NCBI GenBank assembly: GCA_964019425.1
Contig: OZ025789.1
Location: 682,001 to 746,000, forward strand
Source: Flectonema sp. DT1601
Lineage: Eukaryota > Euglenozoa > Diplonemea > Diplonemida > Diplonemidae
Reading direction: 5' to 3'
Length of the DNA: 64,000 bases
Shown: piece after piece, positions 1 through 11,321 of the stretch
How the letters are laid out: each line of letters begins with the position of its first letter
Position numbering within the stretch: the first letter of the stretch is position 1
Made by a program: the position numbers and the translations under genes
The notes under the pieces: model-generated
The model's database searches: none
What the model saw: only the letters and a program-made list of their open reading frames with translations
What the model was told of the DNA's origin: nothing

Positions 1-84
1 GCGGAGGTCACAACTACAAAAACGAATTTGGTGATCAGATTTCGGGAAAGGATCGCTTCTGTTTTGAATCGCATGTCCAAATGA
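1..84 (+). CDS. Possible 3' end of an upstream gene (partial)
   Basis: Frame 1 is open from the window edge to a TGA at 82-84, giving 27 codons with mixed composition (Thr-, Arg- and Ser-containing, no homopolymer). It could be the C-terminus of a gene starting upstream, in the same orientation as the following cluster. It is short, so chance is a real alternative. The sequence downstream to 393 is a run of A, a run of T and AT-rich spacer with nothing recognisable. Confidence 0.25.
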   Translation, partial: AEVTTTKTNLVIRFRERIASVLNRMSK

Positions 85-393
85 AATCCTTTTCACCAAA
101 AAAAAAAAAAAAAAAAAAAAAAAATTACATACTACATGGAAAATGATTTTTCCTAACCTCCCCTTCTTTTTTTTTTTTTTTTTTTTTTTTGGAAATTAGA
201 ACAAACAGAATGGATCTGAAATCCCTCATTCCGATCTTCTATTCTGTTTGGACTTCCGATTTTATCTCTTTTTTTTTATTTAATGCGCTTTCCCTTTCAC
301 TGACAATGATCTCTTGTAATACTTTACAAAGTACTCAATTTCCAATTTAATGTTACTTTAATTACATAAACACTCCTACCTAACAACAGGCTA

Positions 394-977
394 ATGCCAT
401 CACAACATGACTCAGATGTTAGTTCGGTGGAGGAGAAGGAAGAGGTGAAGGATGAAAAAGTTGAGAGAAAACCGATCGACCCCGTAGCTGACTGGCGTTG
501 TCCAGATTGTTCATTTATAAACAGAGAAAGGTATCATAATGACACCTGTCACAGATGTGGGAAACCAAAACCTGGAGACGAAGAGTTAAAACAAAGATTT
601 GATGAAATGATGAGAAGTAGGGAAAAACAAAAAGCCGCCATGAGATTCCGCGGAGGAGAACGCGAAGTAGAAGTACGCGAAGAGATGGAACAAGAACTGG
701 CTAACGTCAAGGCATTCAAAGAGAAATGGGAACAGTACTCCACACAATCAGATGAAACGTTAAAAAAGATAGAAGAACGGGTATGTGATCATCAGTCATG
801 TTATCGTATTAGAAATCTTTTCATATTAACATCAATCAGGAGCAACAGTTGAAGATACTAAATCAAATGGAAGACCGAATGCGTATAAAACATGCGAAAC
901 ATGAACACGATGACACCTTTCTCAGAGACCTTCAGGACGCTGCCGAGCTCAGCGCTTGTTTACCCGCAACGTGCTGA
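394..977 (+). CDS. RanBP2-type zinc-finger protein with coiled-coil tail
   Basis: Two exons, 394-780 and 840-977, give 174 residues; the intron (781-839, 59 nt) starts GTATGT, ends TCAG and splices in phase 0. Residues 34-60 form a RanBP2-type zinc ribbon: Trp, CPDC, a central Asn and a CHRC pair followed by Pro. Such fingers bind RNA or ubiquitin in known proteins; which one applies here is not visible. The remainder is highly charged (Glu/Lys/Arg) and probably alpha-helical. Without the intron the frame would run into unrelated sequence ending at 852, while the spliced version keeps a charged helical C-terminus. The start codon lies four bases after an AACAG acceptor-like site, so a leader intron or trans-splice is possible. 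Specific orthology is not recognised. Confidence 0.72.
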
Positions 978-1262
978 GGAGACACGTTGATCTTATATCT
1001 TATTATTGAAAGCTGGCTGCTTATGCAAATCAACTTTGCTACTAGCCCGTCATACTGTCTTAATGTAAACCGACGAGTCATAGACACGTCACATTAGACA
1101 TGTTAGTTAGCAGTAAGCTGTATTAATATTTATTATTCAAAACTGATGGGACGAACGCTGCCATTGGGAGTCGTATTTCGAAAGCTGGATTACTATTCAC
1201 ACATACGTTCCACCACACAGAGACATGAGATTATTACATAAGTAATAAAAGAGTTGAAACAA

Positions 1263-2543
1263 ATGGTAGCATTCAGTGATGAGATATCGCTAATTGGATT
1301 TCTTTCTCTAATTTGGATAATTGACAAGGGATGCAGACTGATTGGCATCTCTCCGTTAGTGGGTAACTTACTGACTGGGATTGTAATGGGACCAGCTCTG
1401 TTGAATGTTGTACCTTACGCAGATGCTATGAAATTGGTTGGAAAAATAGGAGTTTTGTTACTAATTGTCGACGGGACACTTTCTATTGATTTAGAACAAG
1501 TAAAACAGATTGGTTTGAGAGCTTTTGTAGCAGCTGCATTAGGTGTTGCTGGTCCAGTAGGTTTGAGTATGTTATTTGTTGTTGTTGTATTCGACAGACC
1601 TTGGAAGACTGGTCTATCAACTGGAGCAGCAATAGCTCCAACCTCATTAGGGTTTAGCGCTAAGATGCTGCAAGAAGCTAAAGTTTTAACGACACCTCTT
1701 GGTCAACTCATCTGTGTTGCTGCCGTAATGGATGACGTATTAAGTCTTTGTTTATTATCAGAAATTAGAGCTCTCGATGACATCTCTGCTTGGGGATTAA
1801 TTCAACCGATTGTTGCCTCTCTCGGTTCTATCATTGTTGGCGTCTGTCTTGCTATCGGTCTTCCCAAAATAATTCCTTCTTTATTATCAAAATTACCTTT
1901 AAAGGGGACCAACAGAAGATATTTTCTTGTATTTTTAATTCTTGGATTATCGTCTCTATTAGCATTCTTAAGTGCTTACGCTGGGTCATCAGATCTGTTG
2001 GGTGCTTTCTGTGGTGCGCTTCCGTTTTCGGCGTTTTCAGAATTTACTGAAGCCTGGGAAGAATCTCACTTGGGACCTTTAATTAATTGGGGGACGAGAT
2101 TGTTTTTCTCAGCGACCATCGGATTTGGTGTTCCAAAAGTGGAAACTGGTGATGGTGGTCTTCTGTCAGCAGAAGCCATTTGGAAAGGAGTCGTACTCGG
2201 ACTCTGTGGGCTCGTTGGAAAAATGTTTGTTGGTTTTTTAGCATCACCTCTCTCTCTTAATTCATTTCTCGTCTTCGGTATTGCAATGCAAGGCCGTGGT
2301 GAATTCTCATTCATCCTCGCTGATGAAGCTGCTGAAGAAGAGTTTTTTCATCCAAACACAGCTGATCATCCAGCAGTGATATGGGGATTATTAATCTGTT
2401 GTATAATTACTCCAATCGCTTTTAAACGAGTGTTGGGAAATCCTTCTGCAGACAAACCAACGACTGCACCGGATGAGGAGCATTCAATCTCGTCAAGTCA
2501 TCCACCAGACGATACCAAATCTCATTCAACTGATGACGTGTAG
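1263..2543 (+). CDS. CPA2-type monovalent cation/proton antiporter
   Basis: A single exon of 426 codons, starting at the first in-frame ATG. The protein is almost entirely hydrophobic, with about 11-12 membrane spans, and matches the Na+/H+ exchanger fold (PF00999) of the CPA2/KefB-like branch. A paired acidic motif (VMDDVL, about residue 157-162) sits in the span where electrogenic CPA2 members carry their two ion-binding aspartates, so proton-coupled Na+ or K+ exchange is the likely activity. A Gly-rich GRGEFSFIL motif near residue 345 is typical of late spans in KefB-like proteins. The last 40 residues form a Ser/Asp/His-rich polar tail. Plasma-membrane or vacuolar location cannot be decided. 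The gene ends only 127 bp before the mucolipin start codon. Confidence 0.85.
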   Translation: MVAFSDEISLIGFLSLIWIIDKGCRLIGISPLVGNLLTGIVMGPALLNVVPYADAMKLVGKIGVLLLIVDGTLSIDLEQVKQIGLRAFVAAALGVAGPVGLSMLFVVVVFDRPWKTGLSTGAAIAPTSLGFSAKMLQEAKVLTTPLGQLICVAAVMDDVLSLCLLSEIRALDDISAWGLIQPIVASLGSIIVGVCLAIGLPKIIPSLLSKLPLKGTNRRYFLVFLILGLSSLLAFLSAYAGSSDLLGAFCGALPFSAFSEFTEAWEESHLGPLINWGTRLFFSATIGFGVPKVETGDGGLLSAEAIWKGVVLGLCGLVGKMFVGFLASPLSLNSFLVFGIAMQGRGEFSFILADEAAEEEFFHPNTADHPAVIWGLLICCIITPIAFKRVLGNPSADKPTTAPDEEHSISSSHPPDDTKSHSTDDV

Positions 2544-2670
2544 TTTCTTATTAAAAAAACCTTGACAGGTAACTTCGATTGCTGGGATGATAAACTTTCT
2601 ATTATGATCATTTCATTGGATTATAATTATTTAAAAACTTTTTCATTTTTCATTACTCTCTTTACAGGCA

Positions 2671-4780
2671 ATGGAGGGCATCGTAGCAATATGGCAAACG
2701 ATATTACAGCGCCCTGATATTCCAGATGATGAGAAGGCGTTGATAGGGCCGCTCGATAAATTTACAAAATACGGAAGAGTTCCTTGCAAACTTCTCTTAA
2801 ATATAATTATAGTTGGATTACTCACAGCTGAGGTGATATTTTACGTACCAATCGACAACGAATATCACAACGACGCTGTGTTGGCGTTGGCAGATAAATT
2901 TACTCCAGATGGACAAGGGTCTTTCGAACCTGAATTGAAATTTCATTTCTACGATACGAAGGTATGTTTTTTTTTTATTATGAAATGCACTTTACTCCCC
3001 CCTTCTATTAATAATTCCAACATCAACCAACAGGAAATTACTAATTTCCTACTGGAATGTTTTGATTACTGGGATGCGTTAACACAGGATCCAACTGCTC
3101 TTTTCATCCATCCAACCACTTCATCTGGTGAAAGACGCATGCCCTTCATCCAAACTGTATTAAAAACAAATGGAACATTCAAGGACCTAATAACAGATCG
3201 ACAAGTAGAGTTCGAAACGGTTACTTTCGACTGTACATTATCAAGAGACAATAAATTAGGTCCATTCAATGGAAGTGATTTGGTTAATTCAAAAAAACCG
3301 AGAGAGTCAGCAGAGAGTGATTTAAATGTTTTTAGTGATCGTTTTCGAACTCCATCGTCGGGAACGAAATCTCGCATGAGTAAGACTGAAATCAGAAGAA
3401 TGAAAAATAAAGTTAAGACGGACAGCTCTAGAAACAGTAATACCGCAAAGGAAAAAAAGTCTCGCAGGAGATTGAGAAGAAAACCAAAACCGAGTTCGTA
3501 CCTCTCCAACGATCAGATCCGGTTGAATGAAGATTCGAAATGCTCCGGCATCCCTGATGTTTATAATAAAGTAACTTCATTCTCGGTTATGTATGTTGTT
3601 TTTAATACTGTTTTAGTTTGGTTATAAAATACTAATAATCAATAACTAACAAATCAGATATCCCGTTCATTCGATTCGCATCACCGGACCAACCAACGAA
3701 CCTTCACTAAGAAAGTGGGACTTACGAGGTGACTACGATATGTCAACCAAAGCAGGAGTTATAGAATACGAGTTAAAATACACTCCAGGGATACTTGGTA
3801 GAATCGTACCTGCTTCTCGTATTATGGGAGAAGGGTATATGATTATGAGTGTTATTGTTTTGATACTGGCTTTTTGGGATTTGGTTCTCAGATTGAAAGC
3901 ACTCAGAGGAGACATATCAAGAAAGAAGAGACAAAAGTTATTAAGAGTTGTGAGGAATGTGACTGCTACTCATCAGCAGACTGGTGATAACAAAGAAAGT
4001 AATAATAACAACAACACAACAACAGAACAAGGTAATAGTGATACACAACACCCTGTCTTACAACTAAATGATGACGACGCCCTGCTAACACTCGGTGATG
4101 ACTTAGCTACTTTAAGTTCTTCAGACACAGAGTTAGACGAAGCTAAAGCTTACGGAGTAGCACAAGAAGTCGCAGAGGAAGCTGGTCTAGATGTTCACAT
4201 CCACGGTAGTAAAATCCAATGGTTAGTCATAGCTATCGTCAGTGATGTTTTAATCATTATTAGCAAGATTTTAACACTCATCATTTGCACTACTTCTCAC
4301 TCTGTTTCATCAGCTACTCTCATAGCAAACACAACTCTAAGCGGATTCGCTGTGATGGGTGCATGCATTGTAATTATCAGTCACCTTGAACACCAACCTA
4401 GATTTTATTTACTTATAAAAACACTAAAAAGAGGAACACCTCGAGCGTTTAAATTTGTTGTTGGAAGCTTTCCCATTCTCATGGGATACGCACTCCTTGG
4501 AACTGTTCTATTTGGTGGTTACAGTGATAAGTTCGCCACCCTTGATGGTTCCTTCGTTACTTTATTCGCACTTATGAACGGCGATATTATCGACGATACT
4601 TTTCAATCTATTTTCTTCGAATCAAATGTTGTTCTTCAGGTTGTGTCTCGAGTGTATCTGTATACTTATATTGCGTTGTTTATTTACGCTATCTTAAACA
4701 TTCTTCTTGCTATTATGGAGGATGCTTACTTTCAAGTTAAGAGACAAATTATTCAAGGTCTTCATGAGGCTGAAGCTTAG
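2671..4780 (+). CDS. Mucolipin-like TRP cation channel (TRPML)
   Basis: Exons 2671-2961, 3034-3590 and 3658-4780 give 656 residues. Both introns (72 and 67 nt) begin GTATGT and end CAG. The order is mucolipin-like: a first span near residue 36-58, a long luminal loop with a polybasic stretch (RRRLRRKPK) where animal mucolipins are proteolytically cut, then five spans. The pore is near residue 585-600 (LMNGDIIDD, compare the NGDD filter of TRPML). Mucolipins release Ca2+ and other cations from acidic organelles; that role is inferred from the family. The first intron is a multiple of three and contains no stop, so an unspliced reading is possible but would insert a Phe/Pro-rich segment. The acceptor AG at 2666-2667 is three bases before the ATG. 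The TAG stop abuts an antisense LINE fragment, so the tail may be shortened. Confidence 0.87.
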
Positions 4781-4935
4781 CCATTTTTATTGTAGCCTGT
4801 CATACACTCACCTCTCAGCCGGTTTGCCAACAACCGAAGTGAGTGTGATTAACCCCTGTTTCCAAAGATACGGAACATTGGAGGATCTCCACGAAGAATT
4901 GATCACCCTTAACGCTGATAAAAGTTTTTTCTGTT
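4775..4935 (-). mobile_element. Antisense fragment of a LINE reverse transcriptase
   Basis: Read on the - strand, this stretch translates to pieces that align with the RT domain of the LINE at 54.2-59.2 kb. It shares WKQGLI, TLTSVVGK and AER followed by Tyr-Asp-Arg-Leu in the same order, and lacks about 18 codons between the first two. Upstream residues (LRVINSSW against LRIINTSW) also match. The copy contains in-frame stops and is a short, dead insertion of a related but not identical LINE. It lies directly at the 3' end of the mucolipin gene, and the TAG that ends mucolipin falls at the edge of the fragment. Confidence 0.8.
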
Positions 4936-6075
4936 TTTAAACTGTTATTCCAGTTCAATTTTTTTTTTTTTATCAATTTTTTTTTACCCGACGTAGTTTT
5001 TTTTGAGAAGAAACAATTCAGATTTTAAAAAATCCGTTATTTCTTATGGTCATGATTTATTTTTCCCTGCGTGTGACAGGATTCTGTCTGCGTTCAAGGG
5101 CTACGTTTTTAATTGTTGTCATTTAATTTGTTTGCATAGTTTTTATCATTGTCTTATCTGAGTCATTGGTATCTTACCTGCCTTCTACCCGTTGTAATTG
5201 GCCGTCGTTAGGAGTCTCAGTCGACTGCAGAACTACTCGAGTGTGTAATATTCTTATGAGGTGCGGAGTGCATGCAAACTTGTGAAAATCGACATGGTTC
5301 GTGTTTTGTTTTTTCGGTATTGTATTTCTTTCTCAGGAAAGAAAAAGCTATTCCCGCGAGGAATCACCGTCTGTCTCTGTTTAGTTTCAATTTTTTTTTT
5401 TTTATTGTGTGTGTGTGTGTGTGTAGTTTAATTACGCCTTCCTCTAAAAGAGAAGAAGACTGTTTTTTTTTTATTTTTATTTTTTTTTTTAAATACATTG
5501 TTTTTTGTTACTGTGTGTAGTGCGTTAATGTGTTGTCGAGGAGTCGTATTTTGACTCAATTTCTTTCCATAATGACAAACTGTCTACGAATTGCAGGTCA
5601 GCACAATACAGGTGGCCTTCTAAGGGACAAGTCTCATAAGATTAAGGTGTGAAACTACGGATCCCCCGGTGTAAAATGGAAAAACAGAAAAACTTTTGTT
5701 TATTTTCGTACTCTTGTTTTTGTAAACTGCCGATTGTTTGATTTGATTTTGGTAGTGCGGGTCTCAAAACGATGAATTGTGAAAGAAATAAAGAAATAAC
5801 TACATCTCTCACTGAGTGCAAACTAGTAGAACATCAAAGGGATGTTTGGAGTCACTATTTTTATAATAACTTTTTTATCTATCCAAAGATACGTCTCGAA
5901 GTGAATCTTGATTCCTAGACAGTTGCGATGTTTTCTCTCTGCCAATGTGATCAGTTGGTAATACGTCGATGTTACAAAAAATAAGAAAAAAAACAACTGA
6001 TGACTTAGACAGCTAATTGCCTACAACTAAAGTTCAATTATTATATTTCCCCCAAAAGCCATTCAAAACGACAAC
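4936..6075. other. Intergenic spacer, 1.1 kb
   Basis: T-rich spacer between the mucolipin and kinase genes. It includes a (GT)9-like run at about 5407-5424 and several T tracts. No convincing coding sequence or RNA gene is seen. The last 40 bases before the kinase start contain a pyrimidine stretch and AAAG that could serve as a leader acceptor. Confidence 0.6.
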
Positions 6076-7542
6076 ATGGGAAACATCGCCTGCTGTCAGT
6101 CGACAAGTCATTCCCTAGAAACTAGTGAAGAGAAAACACCAATAAGAGGTACCACACAGATTAAAGCTGAAGTTGACGATGGAATTAAACAGCTCAGAGA
6201 GGCATTAAAAGGAAAAGAGATTCCAACACAGACTGATTCTAAAGTTAAAGACAGAGCTGGTATGACATATGAACAAATAAAAGCGGAAGTCGACAGAGGT
6301 ATAAAAGCTCTCAGAGGAATTCAAACTGATGCTGAGCTCGACGAACTCCAGAAACAGGCTGAAGACGACATAGTAGAAATCCGATGTCGCAGAAAGGCTG
6401 AAGCCGAGCAATTGATCCGCGACAGGATGAACGGTAAGGTAGGTAGTTGACCAACAATTTATTTTTTTAAATATTTCGCTTTCAAATAATATTTCAAAAC
6501 AAAACAGATCAAAGACAATACTCCTGGAAACAGAAACAGCTCCACCCCGGACAGATATAAATTAGGAAAGCAACTCGGAAAAGGAGCATTCGGTCTCGTA
6601 CGACAGGCAACAGACTTAAAAACAAACAGACAGGTAGCAGTAAAGATAATGCAAAAAGAAGCCGTCGAGTTAGATGATGGTAGCAAAGAGAGACTAGCAA
6701 GGGAAGTCAGTATTATGAAGAGTTTAAAGCATCGAAATATTGTTCACTTATATGGACTTATTGTTAATGATATTAAGAGAGAGATGTGGATGATTGTTGA
6801 ATTCATTGACGGAAACGATCTGATGAAAAAACTAACGACAGGAGGACCACTTCTCGAAGCAACCGCCCGCAGTTACTTCCAACAACTAATGTACGGTCTC
6901 AACTATATGCATCAACAGAATATCGCTCACAGAGATTTAAAACCTGACAACGTGTTAATTACTAAAACTGGTGAAGTTAAAATAACAGATTTCGGTTTAT
7001 CAAATGTTCAAAAGACTGACGGTAGGGGTGTCATACCTCAGGGACTCTCTCTTAAGACTTGTTGTGGTTTGTGTTATTATTTTATTACTGTTTTTTTTTT
7101 TTTTTTTTTGGTTCAGAATGTACATCTTAAATAATAATATTAAACAGGTACACCGTACTACGTAGCTCCAGAAGTGATTAGCTCATCATCATCGAAGGGG
7201 TATTCAGGATTTACGTGTGATGTTTGGTCTCTTGGAATATTATTATTTGGAATGGTGATTAATGATGTTCCGTTTTTAGGAAAGGATCTTTCGACTCTTC
7301 TAAAGAACATAACACGTGGATCTTATTCATTTCCACCATCGAAGCCGATTTCACCTGGAGCCAAGTCGTGTATTCGTTCTATACTTGTCGTTGATGTTGA
7401 AAAAAGAGCAACTTTAGAAAACTTATCAGAACATTCCTGGGTAAAGAATGGTTTTGATGAGGACGAGTTTAAATACTCAGCTCCAATCCAACCAGAAGAT
7501 GAGGCGTTGATGACAACTGTGAAGTCTTTGAGAAATTGGTAA
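6076..7542 (+). CDS. Dually acylated AMPK/MARK-like protein kinase
   Basis: Exons 6076-6438, 6508-7066 and 7148-7542 give 438 residues; introns are 69 and 81 nt. The N-terminus is MGNIACC, a textbook N-myristoylation (Gly2) plus palmitoylation (Cys6-7) signal, so membrane attachment is likely. Residues 29-80 contain two copies of an IKAEVD-x-GIK-x-LR helix. The kinase domain is complete: Gly loop GKGAFG (about 145-150), VAVK lysine 167, HRDLKPDN (catalytic Asp 264), DFG at 282, and an activation loop ending GTPYYVAPEV whose GTP is created exactly by the second splice. It is closest in style to CAMK-group kinases (SNF1/AMPK, MARK). The activation loop carries a Lys-Thr-Cys-Cys before GTP. No C-terminal UBA or KA1 domain is visible. 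The substrate is unknown. Confidence 0.87.
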
Positions 7543-8527
7543 TTTGAGTTTTTTTTATAGATTATAGTATTATACAAATAAATGAAAAAAAATAAATAAA
7601 TAAATAATCGCAGAAAAACTGCAGACTCCAGGATCGTGACAATTTATTTCTATTATTTTCTTTAATTCAAAAAAAAAAAAAAACCTCGTCAACTGTATGA
7701 CGTACTTTCCGAGTGATGTGAATTCGGTTATCTCATGCGAGTGGTCTCTGTTTGCTGTGATATTATTTATTTATAAATTATTATGATAAAAACTGTTTAT
7801 AAGTATTTCGATTCGATTAAAATAGGTGTCAAGTCAGACTGAGTAAGCTGCCTCTTCGGCTTCAATTCACTGTAATTGGTCTCCAGTTCTGTTTATCACC
7901 GTCGTCTTTTTAAATTGTCCCTTCAGATGTTAAACATTGTCATTTAGATAATTGGTTTTTTATTTTTTAAAAAAATCTTTTGTCGGTTGTGTGTTGCAGA
8001 GATTTTGATGTGTTTCGGTTGTTTCGTATGAATATTTTTTTTTTTTTCCTCGTTCTCTCCTTGTTTTTTGAGCTTTTTTATTGCCCGTTGTGTGATGTCT
8101 TCCATTTTTTTTTAAAAAAAAACAATAAAAAAAAACGGTAAAATCATAAATAGGGTTCAGTGCTGTTGGAATACGGTCTTGGGTTCAGTTTAGAAACCCA
8201 AAGAGGTTTTCATCAACCGAATTGCTATTCGATTTCAGACATTGTTTTGCCAATTTTTTTTTTTTTTTTTTTATCATACTCGGTTCACAAAACAAGGAGT
8301 ATGCCACCCAATTTAATTCTCTGGTCTCCAAAAAAACAGGTCGAGAATTTCATTGAAAGTTGGTCTTAAAAAGAAAAAAAAAAAACACAATTTTCGATCC
8401 AACTCTCGCTCAATATTTTACTGACTACTATTCATTATTAATAATGAAAAGTAATTTACTGTCACGGATTGTTCAGAAAATTAATAACCTCTTTTTTTTT
8501 TTTTCAGTTACAGATAGAAGTAACAAA
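7543..8527. other. Intergenic spacer
   Basis: About 1 kb of T-rich spacer with an AAATA microsatellite near 7585-7607 and several T tracts. No gene seen. The final part, a run of T followed by CAG at 8505-8507, is a strong pyrimidine-rich splice acceptor 20 bases before the next start codon. Confidence 0.6.
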
Positions 8528-9633
8528 ATGGATGACTACCAATTAACAAATGTAACCGTCAGTCGAATAATAAATGTTACGATTAGTATCGAACAGCCTG
8601 AGTGTAGTTGTCCTGATCTCGTTGATGATTTAGTTCTTCCTCCTTACATCGTTGTTGTTTTTTCTGTGATGATACTCACTGCATTATCTCTTGTTGTTAA
8701 TATATGTGAATTGAAGGTTCGATTTGGGTATGATATTTTCATTCTTATATAAAAAAAAAATTTTTTTTTTGAAAAAAAAAAAAAAATTAAAAAAAAAATA
8801 GATATACCAACAAGCAAATTAAAAGCCTAGCTGGGAGCGCAACCCTTGCCGCCTTAGCAGCTCCCCCATGGTTCTTTTTAGCACCTCAGGCATTGTATCA
8901 TGTAGGACATCTAGTTTATATTATGGTTGACATCTTCGAAGCAGATTCTAATTTGAGAGGATGGGATAGGTATGAGTTGGCATACGCGAGATGGATAAAT
9001 GGAGGGGCTAGTGTTTTTATGATATTTGGAACTATTGGAGCATTCTATACCAAGAAAATGGTTGAGGGTGAGAGGACCTCAGAAGAGACAATTGTTGATA
9101 ACAAAGCAGAGTTGGGAACCAGCGTCGACGTTGATAATTTCAGAAAAGAATTCTTAGCCGCGGGAAGCATTCAAGAAATGGATGAACTCCAACAGAAGAG
9201 TGCTGAAAAAATTCAAATCATGGGAGACAACACTGAGTGGGAACGAGGAGTAAAAATAAAATCCATCGCAGCCCTCCTTGTCGGATTTTGCATGTTACCC
9301 TGCATTGCAAGTCACATAGTAACAGGATTGGTACTGTGGGTGTGGATTCATATTCCTGTTTTAATATTTCTTCATATGATGTGTACAACTTTCTTAGTTA
9401 GAAGAAATCGATACACTGGATTAATTCCGAGAATTGTCGCTCTTGATCTTATTCTTGCTTTGTATGCGATAACGTTACAAGATGCTTTTAACTACTCTCT
9501 TCTGTTCTACAAAGGAGAGAATTATTTAACACTCATTTGGGAGACTATCGCAGCTCATCATAATATGATTTGTTTCTTCTGTCGTGTTTTCAATGATATA
9601 GATCACCTTTTTAATGTTTTATCATTTCTGTGA
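8528..9633 (+). CDS. Multi-pass membrane protein of unknown function
   Basis: Exons 8528-8727 and 8802-9633 give 343 residues; the 74-nt intron starts GTATGA and ends ATAG after a long A tract. The N-terminal 40 residues carry two NVT glycosylation sequons and a CSC, suggesting an exposed N-terminus. Hydrophobic segments follow at roughly 43-65, 82-112, 130-150, 215-262 and 270-290, making five to seven spans. Between spans three and four a soluble helix contains an IQ-MDELQQK-SAEKI pattern that resembles a helix in the adjacent kinase. I do not recognise the family. A 7-span receptor-like fold is possible but no signature motif supports it. Confidence 0.65.
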
Positions 9634-10692
9634 AATCACTTATCCAACCGTCGGAGGTTTACGATTGTTGAAGATTACAACCCGTTGTATCAAAGACTTG
9701 TGCTCTATTAATGGTGGTAATGGAGCCCTGCTATTAGGCTCCTTCATTGGGGCTGAATGCGCTTACGTGTTAATCATAAGTAGCTCCCGTACTGGGGGGT
9801 TATTATTGCTGTTGAAGATGACAACCCGTCGTATCTTCATTATAACGCATGCGTGTCGACTACCGGGGGATATATCTTTCTCTCGGGATCTTTTTGTTTT
9901 TCACTCAATTCATATATTTTGCTTCTCTTAATGGGGTGTCGTGCTTTGTTGTTCGTACCTAGAATTATTTTTTTTAAAAAAATTCCTCAGAGACCCCTGT
10001 TTAATAAAAAAGGGGGTATAATATACTATATTATAATATCATTTTTGTCGTTGTTTGTTATAATGTTGTTAATAGACTAGAAAGGACTATTTTTTTTTTT
10101 TTTTTTTTTTTGGTTTTTAAAAAAGGGGTAGTTAGATACGCCAATTTAGTAAAAAGAAAATAAATAAAAAAGGAACTAACCAAAGACTCAGCAGTCATCA
10201 GTTAGAAAAAAATGTTATGTTTTTGTATTATTTCCGTGCTTTTTTTTACATAGAAACCAGGCGTGTCTCAGAACGTCACAACCATTCCAATCCTCTTGCC
10301 ACAGTACCTGACTTCGTGACCTGTCACCTGGTTGTGTGTTTTTGACGTTTTCTTTTTGGTTTGATTTTTCGTTTTTTTTTTTTTTTTTTTTGTTGTCTTC
10401 TCCTTTTCATCACAATTGCTTCTTTTAGTCTCTGGATTGCTTACAGAGATTGCGACACTTGTGAAAAGTAATGACCCTTTTTTTTTTTTTTTTTTTTTTT
10501 TTTATTATAAAATTTGGTTTACTTAGCAAACAAGAAGAAAGTAAAAAGTCATAACAAAATTGACTGACTTTCGAGTCAATTAGCAGGTACCAAGTGTAAC
10601 TTACTACGGATCATTGAGGACGACTGAGACTAGTTTTTTTGAGGATGGGGGTTTTTTCAAATTATTTTACGTTTTTATTATTTACTAAAAAA

Positions 10693-10724
<32 letters not shown>

Positions 10725-10979
10725 AAAAGGAAAAGATTCTTTTTTAGTTAGTTAATGACCTGAATTATTAGTTTTTGTATTATTTAATCCGACAATGTCC
10801 GTGACGAGTTTTGAGAATCGGTTCTCATTCATGTCAACAGCTGTGGTATTATTTCTGTCTGTCTGTCTGTTTTTTTTTTTTTTTTAAAGTTCCAACATAT
10901 GAAGCTGCATCGATAAAAAGCCGTCGGTCAACAATCATAATTATATTTTTTAAAACAGTAACACGAATCCTTCATAACT
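9634..10979. other. Intergenic spacer with imperfect direct repeat
   Basis: No gene recognised. Two related segments lie at about 9653-9700 and 9797-9840; each contains GTTGAAGAT-ACAACCCG-GTATC with two differences in 25 bases, so the spacer holds a diverged duplication. Long T tracts occur at 10091-10111, 10373-10391 and 10480-10503. A GAA-type simple repeat lies near 10700-10720. Confidence 0.55.
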
Positions 10980-11321
10980 ATGCCAATGACTACTAAATCG
11001 TTTTGTAAGAGACGTTCTGTAACCTTCAACCCAGTTGTGAAGACGTTTGCGTACAACTCACCCCAATATGTTGAGGGTCAAAATGCTGTATTGGACGCTC
11101 CAGACTGGATGACAGCTGACCCGGATATCGACACTTGTAACAAGACGTGGAAAGACGCACTGTTGGTGGCTAAGACCCTCGTAAATACTCGAAAGGTAGC
11201 AAATCCTAAATATTCAAGATGTGAAAATGCGAACTCCCCGCAGGCTGCCATGGCAGCTGCGTTACAAATCCTTCAAAATACCAACTTCTCAACATCAATG
11301 AACGCTATTCCTCTTTCATAA
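10980..11321 (+). CDS. Small protein with PP1-docking (RVxF-type) motif
   Basis: A single exon of 113 residues starting at an ATG 22 bases after an AAACAG acceptor-like site. Residues 11-16 read RRSVTF, a good match to the RVxF consensus by which regulators dock on protein phosphatase 1; a basic residue precedes it and further aromatic residues follow (VKTFAYNSPQY). The rest is Ala/Asn/Thr-rich and mostly disordered-looking, with no domain recognised. Function as a PP1-binding protein is an inference from the short motif alone, which occurs by chance fairly often. Composition and Ser/Ala content are unlike the surrounding T-rich spacer, which supports real coding. Confidence 0.6.
   Translation: MPMTTKSFCKRRSVTFNPVVKTFAYNSPQYVEGQNAVLDAPDWMTADPDIDTCNKTWKDALLVAKTLVNTRKVANPKYSRCENANSPQAAMAAALQILQNTNFSTSMNAIPLS

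Noticed and set aside
1254-1262. TTG as start of the antiporter
   Set aside because: An ATG three codons later is the normal eukaryotic start and the extra codons add nothing.
2962-3033. Unspliced reading of the mucolipin gene through its first intron
   Set aside because: The intron is a multiple of three without a stop, but it has GTATGT and CAACAG borders and would add Phe- and Pro-rich residues absent from the family.
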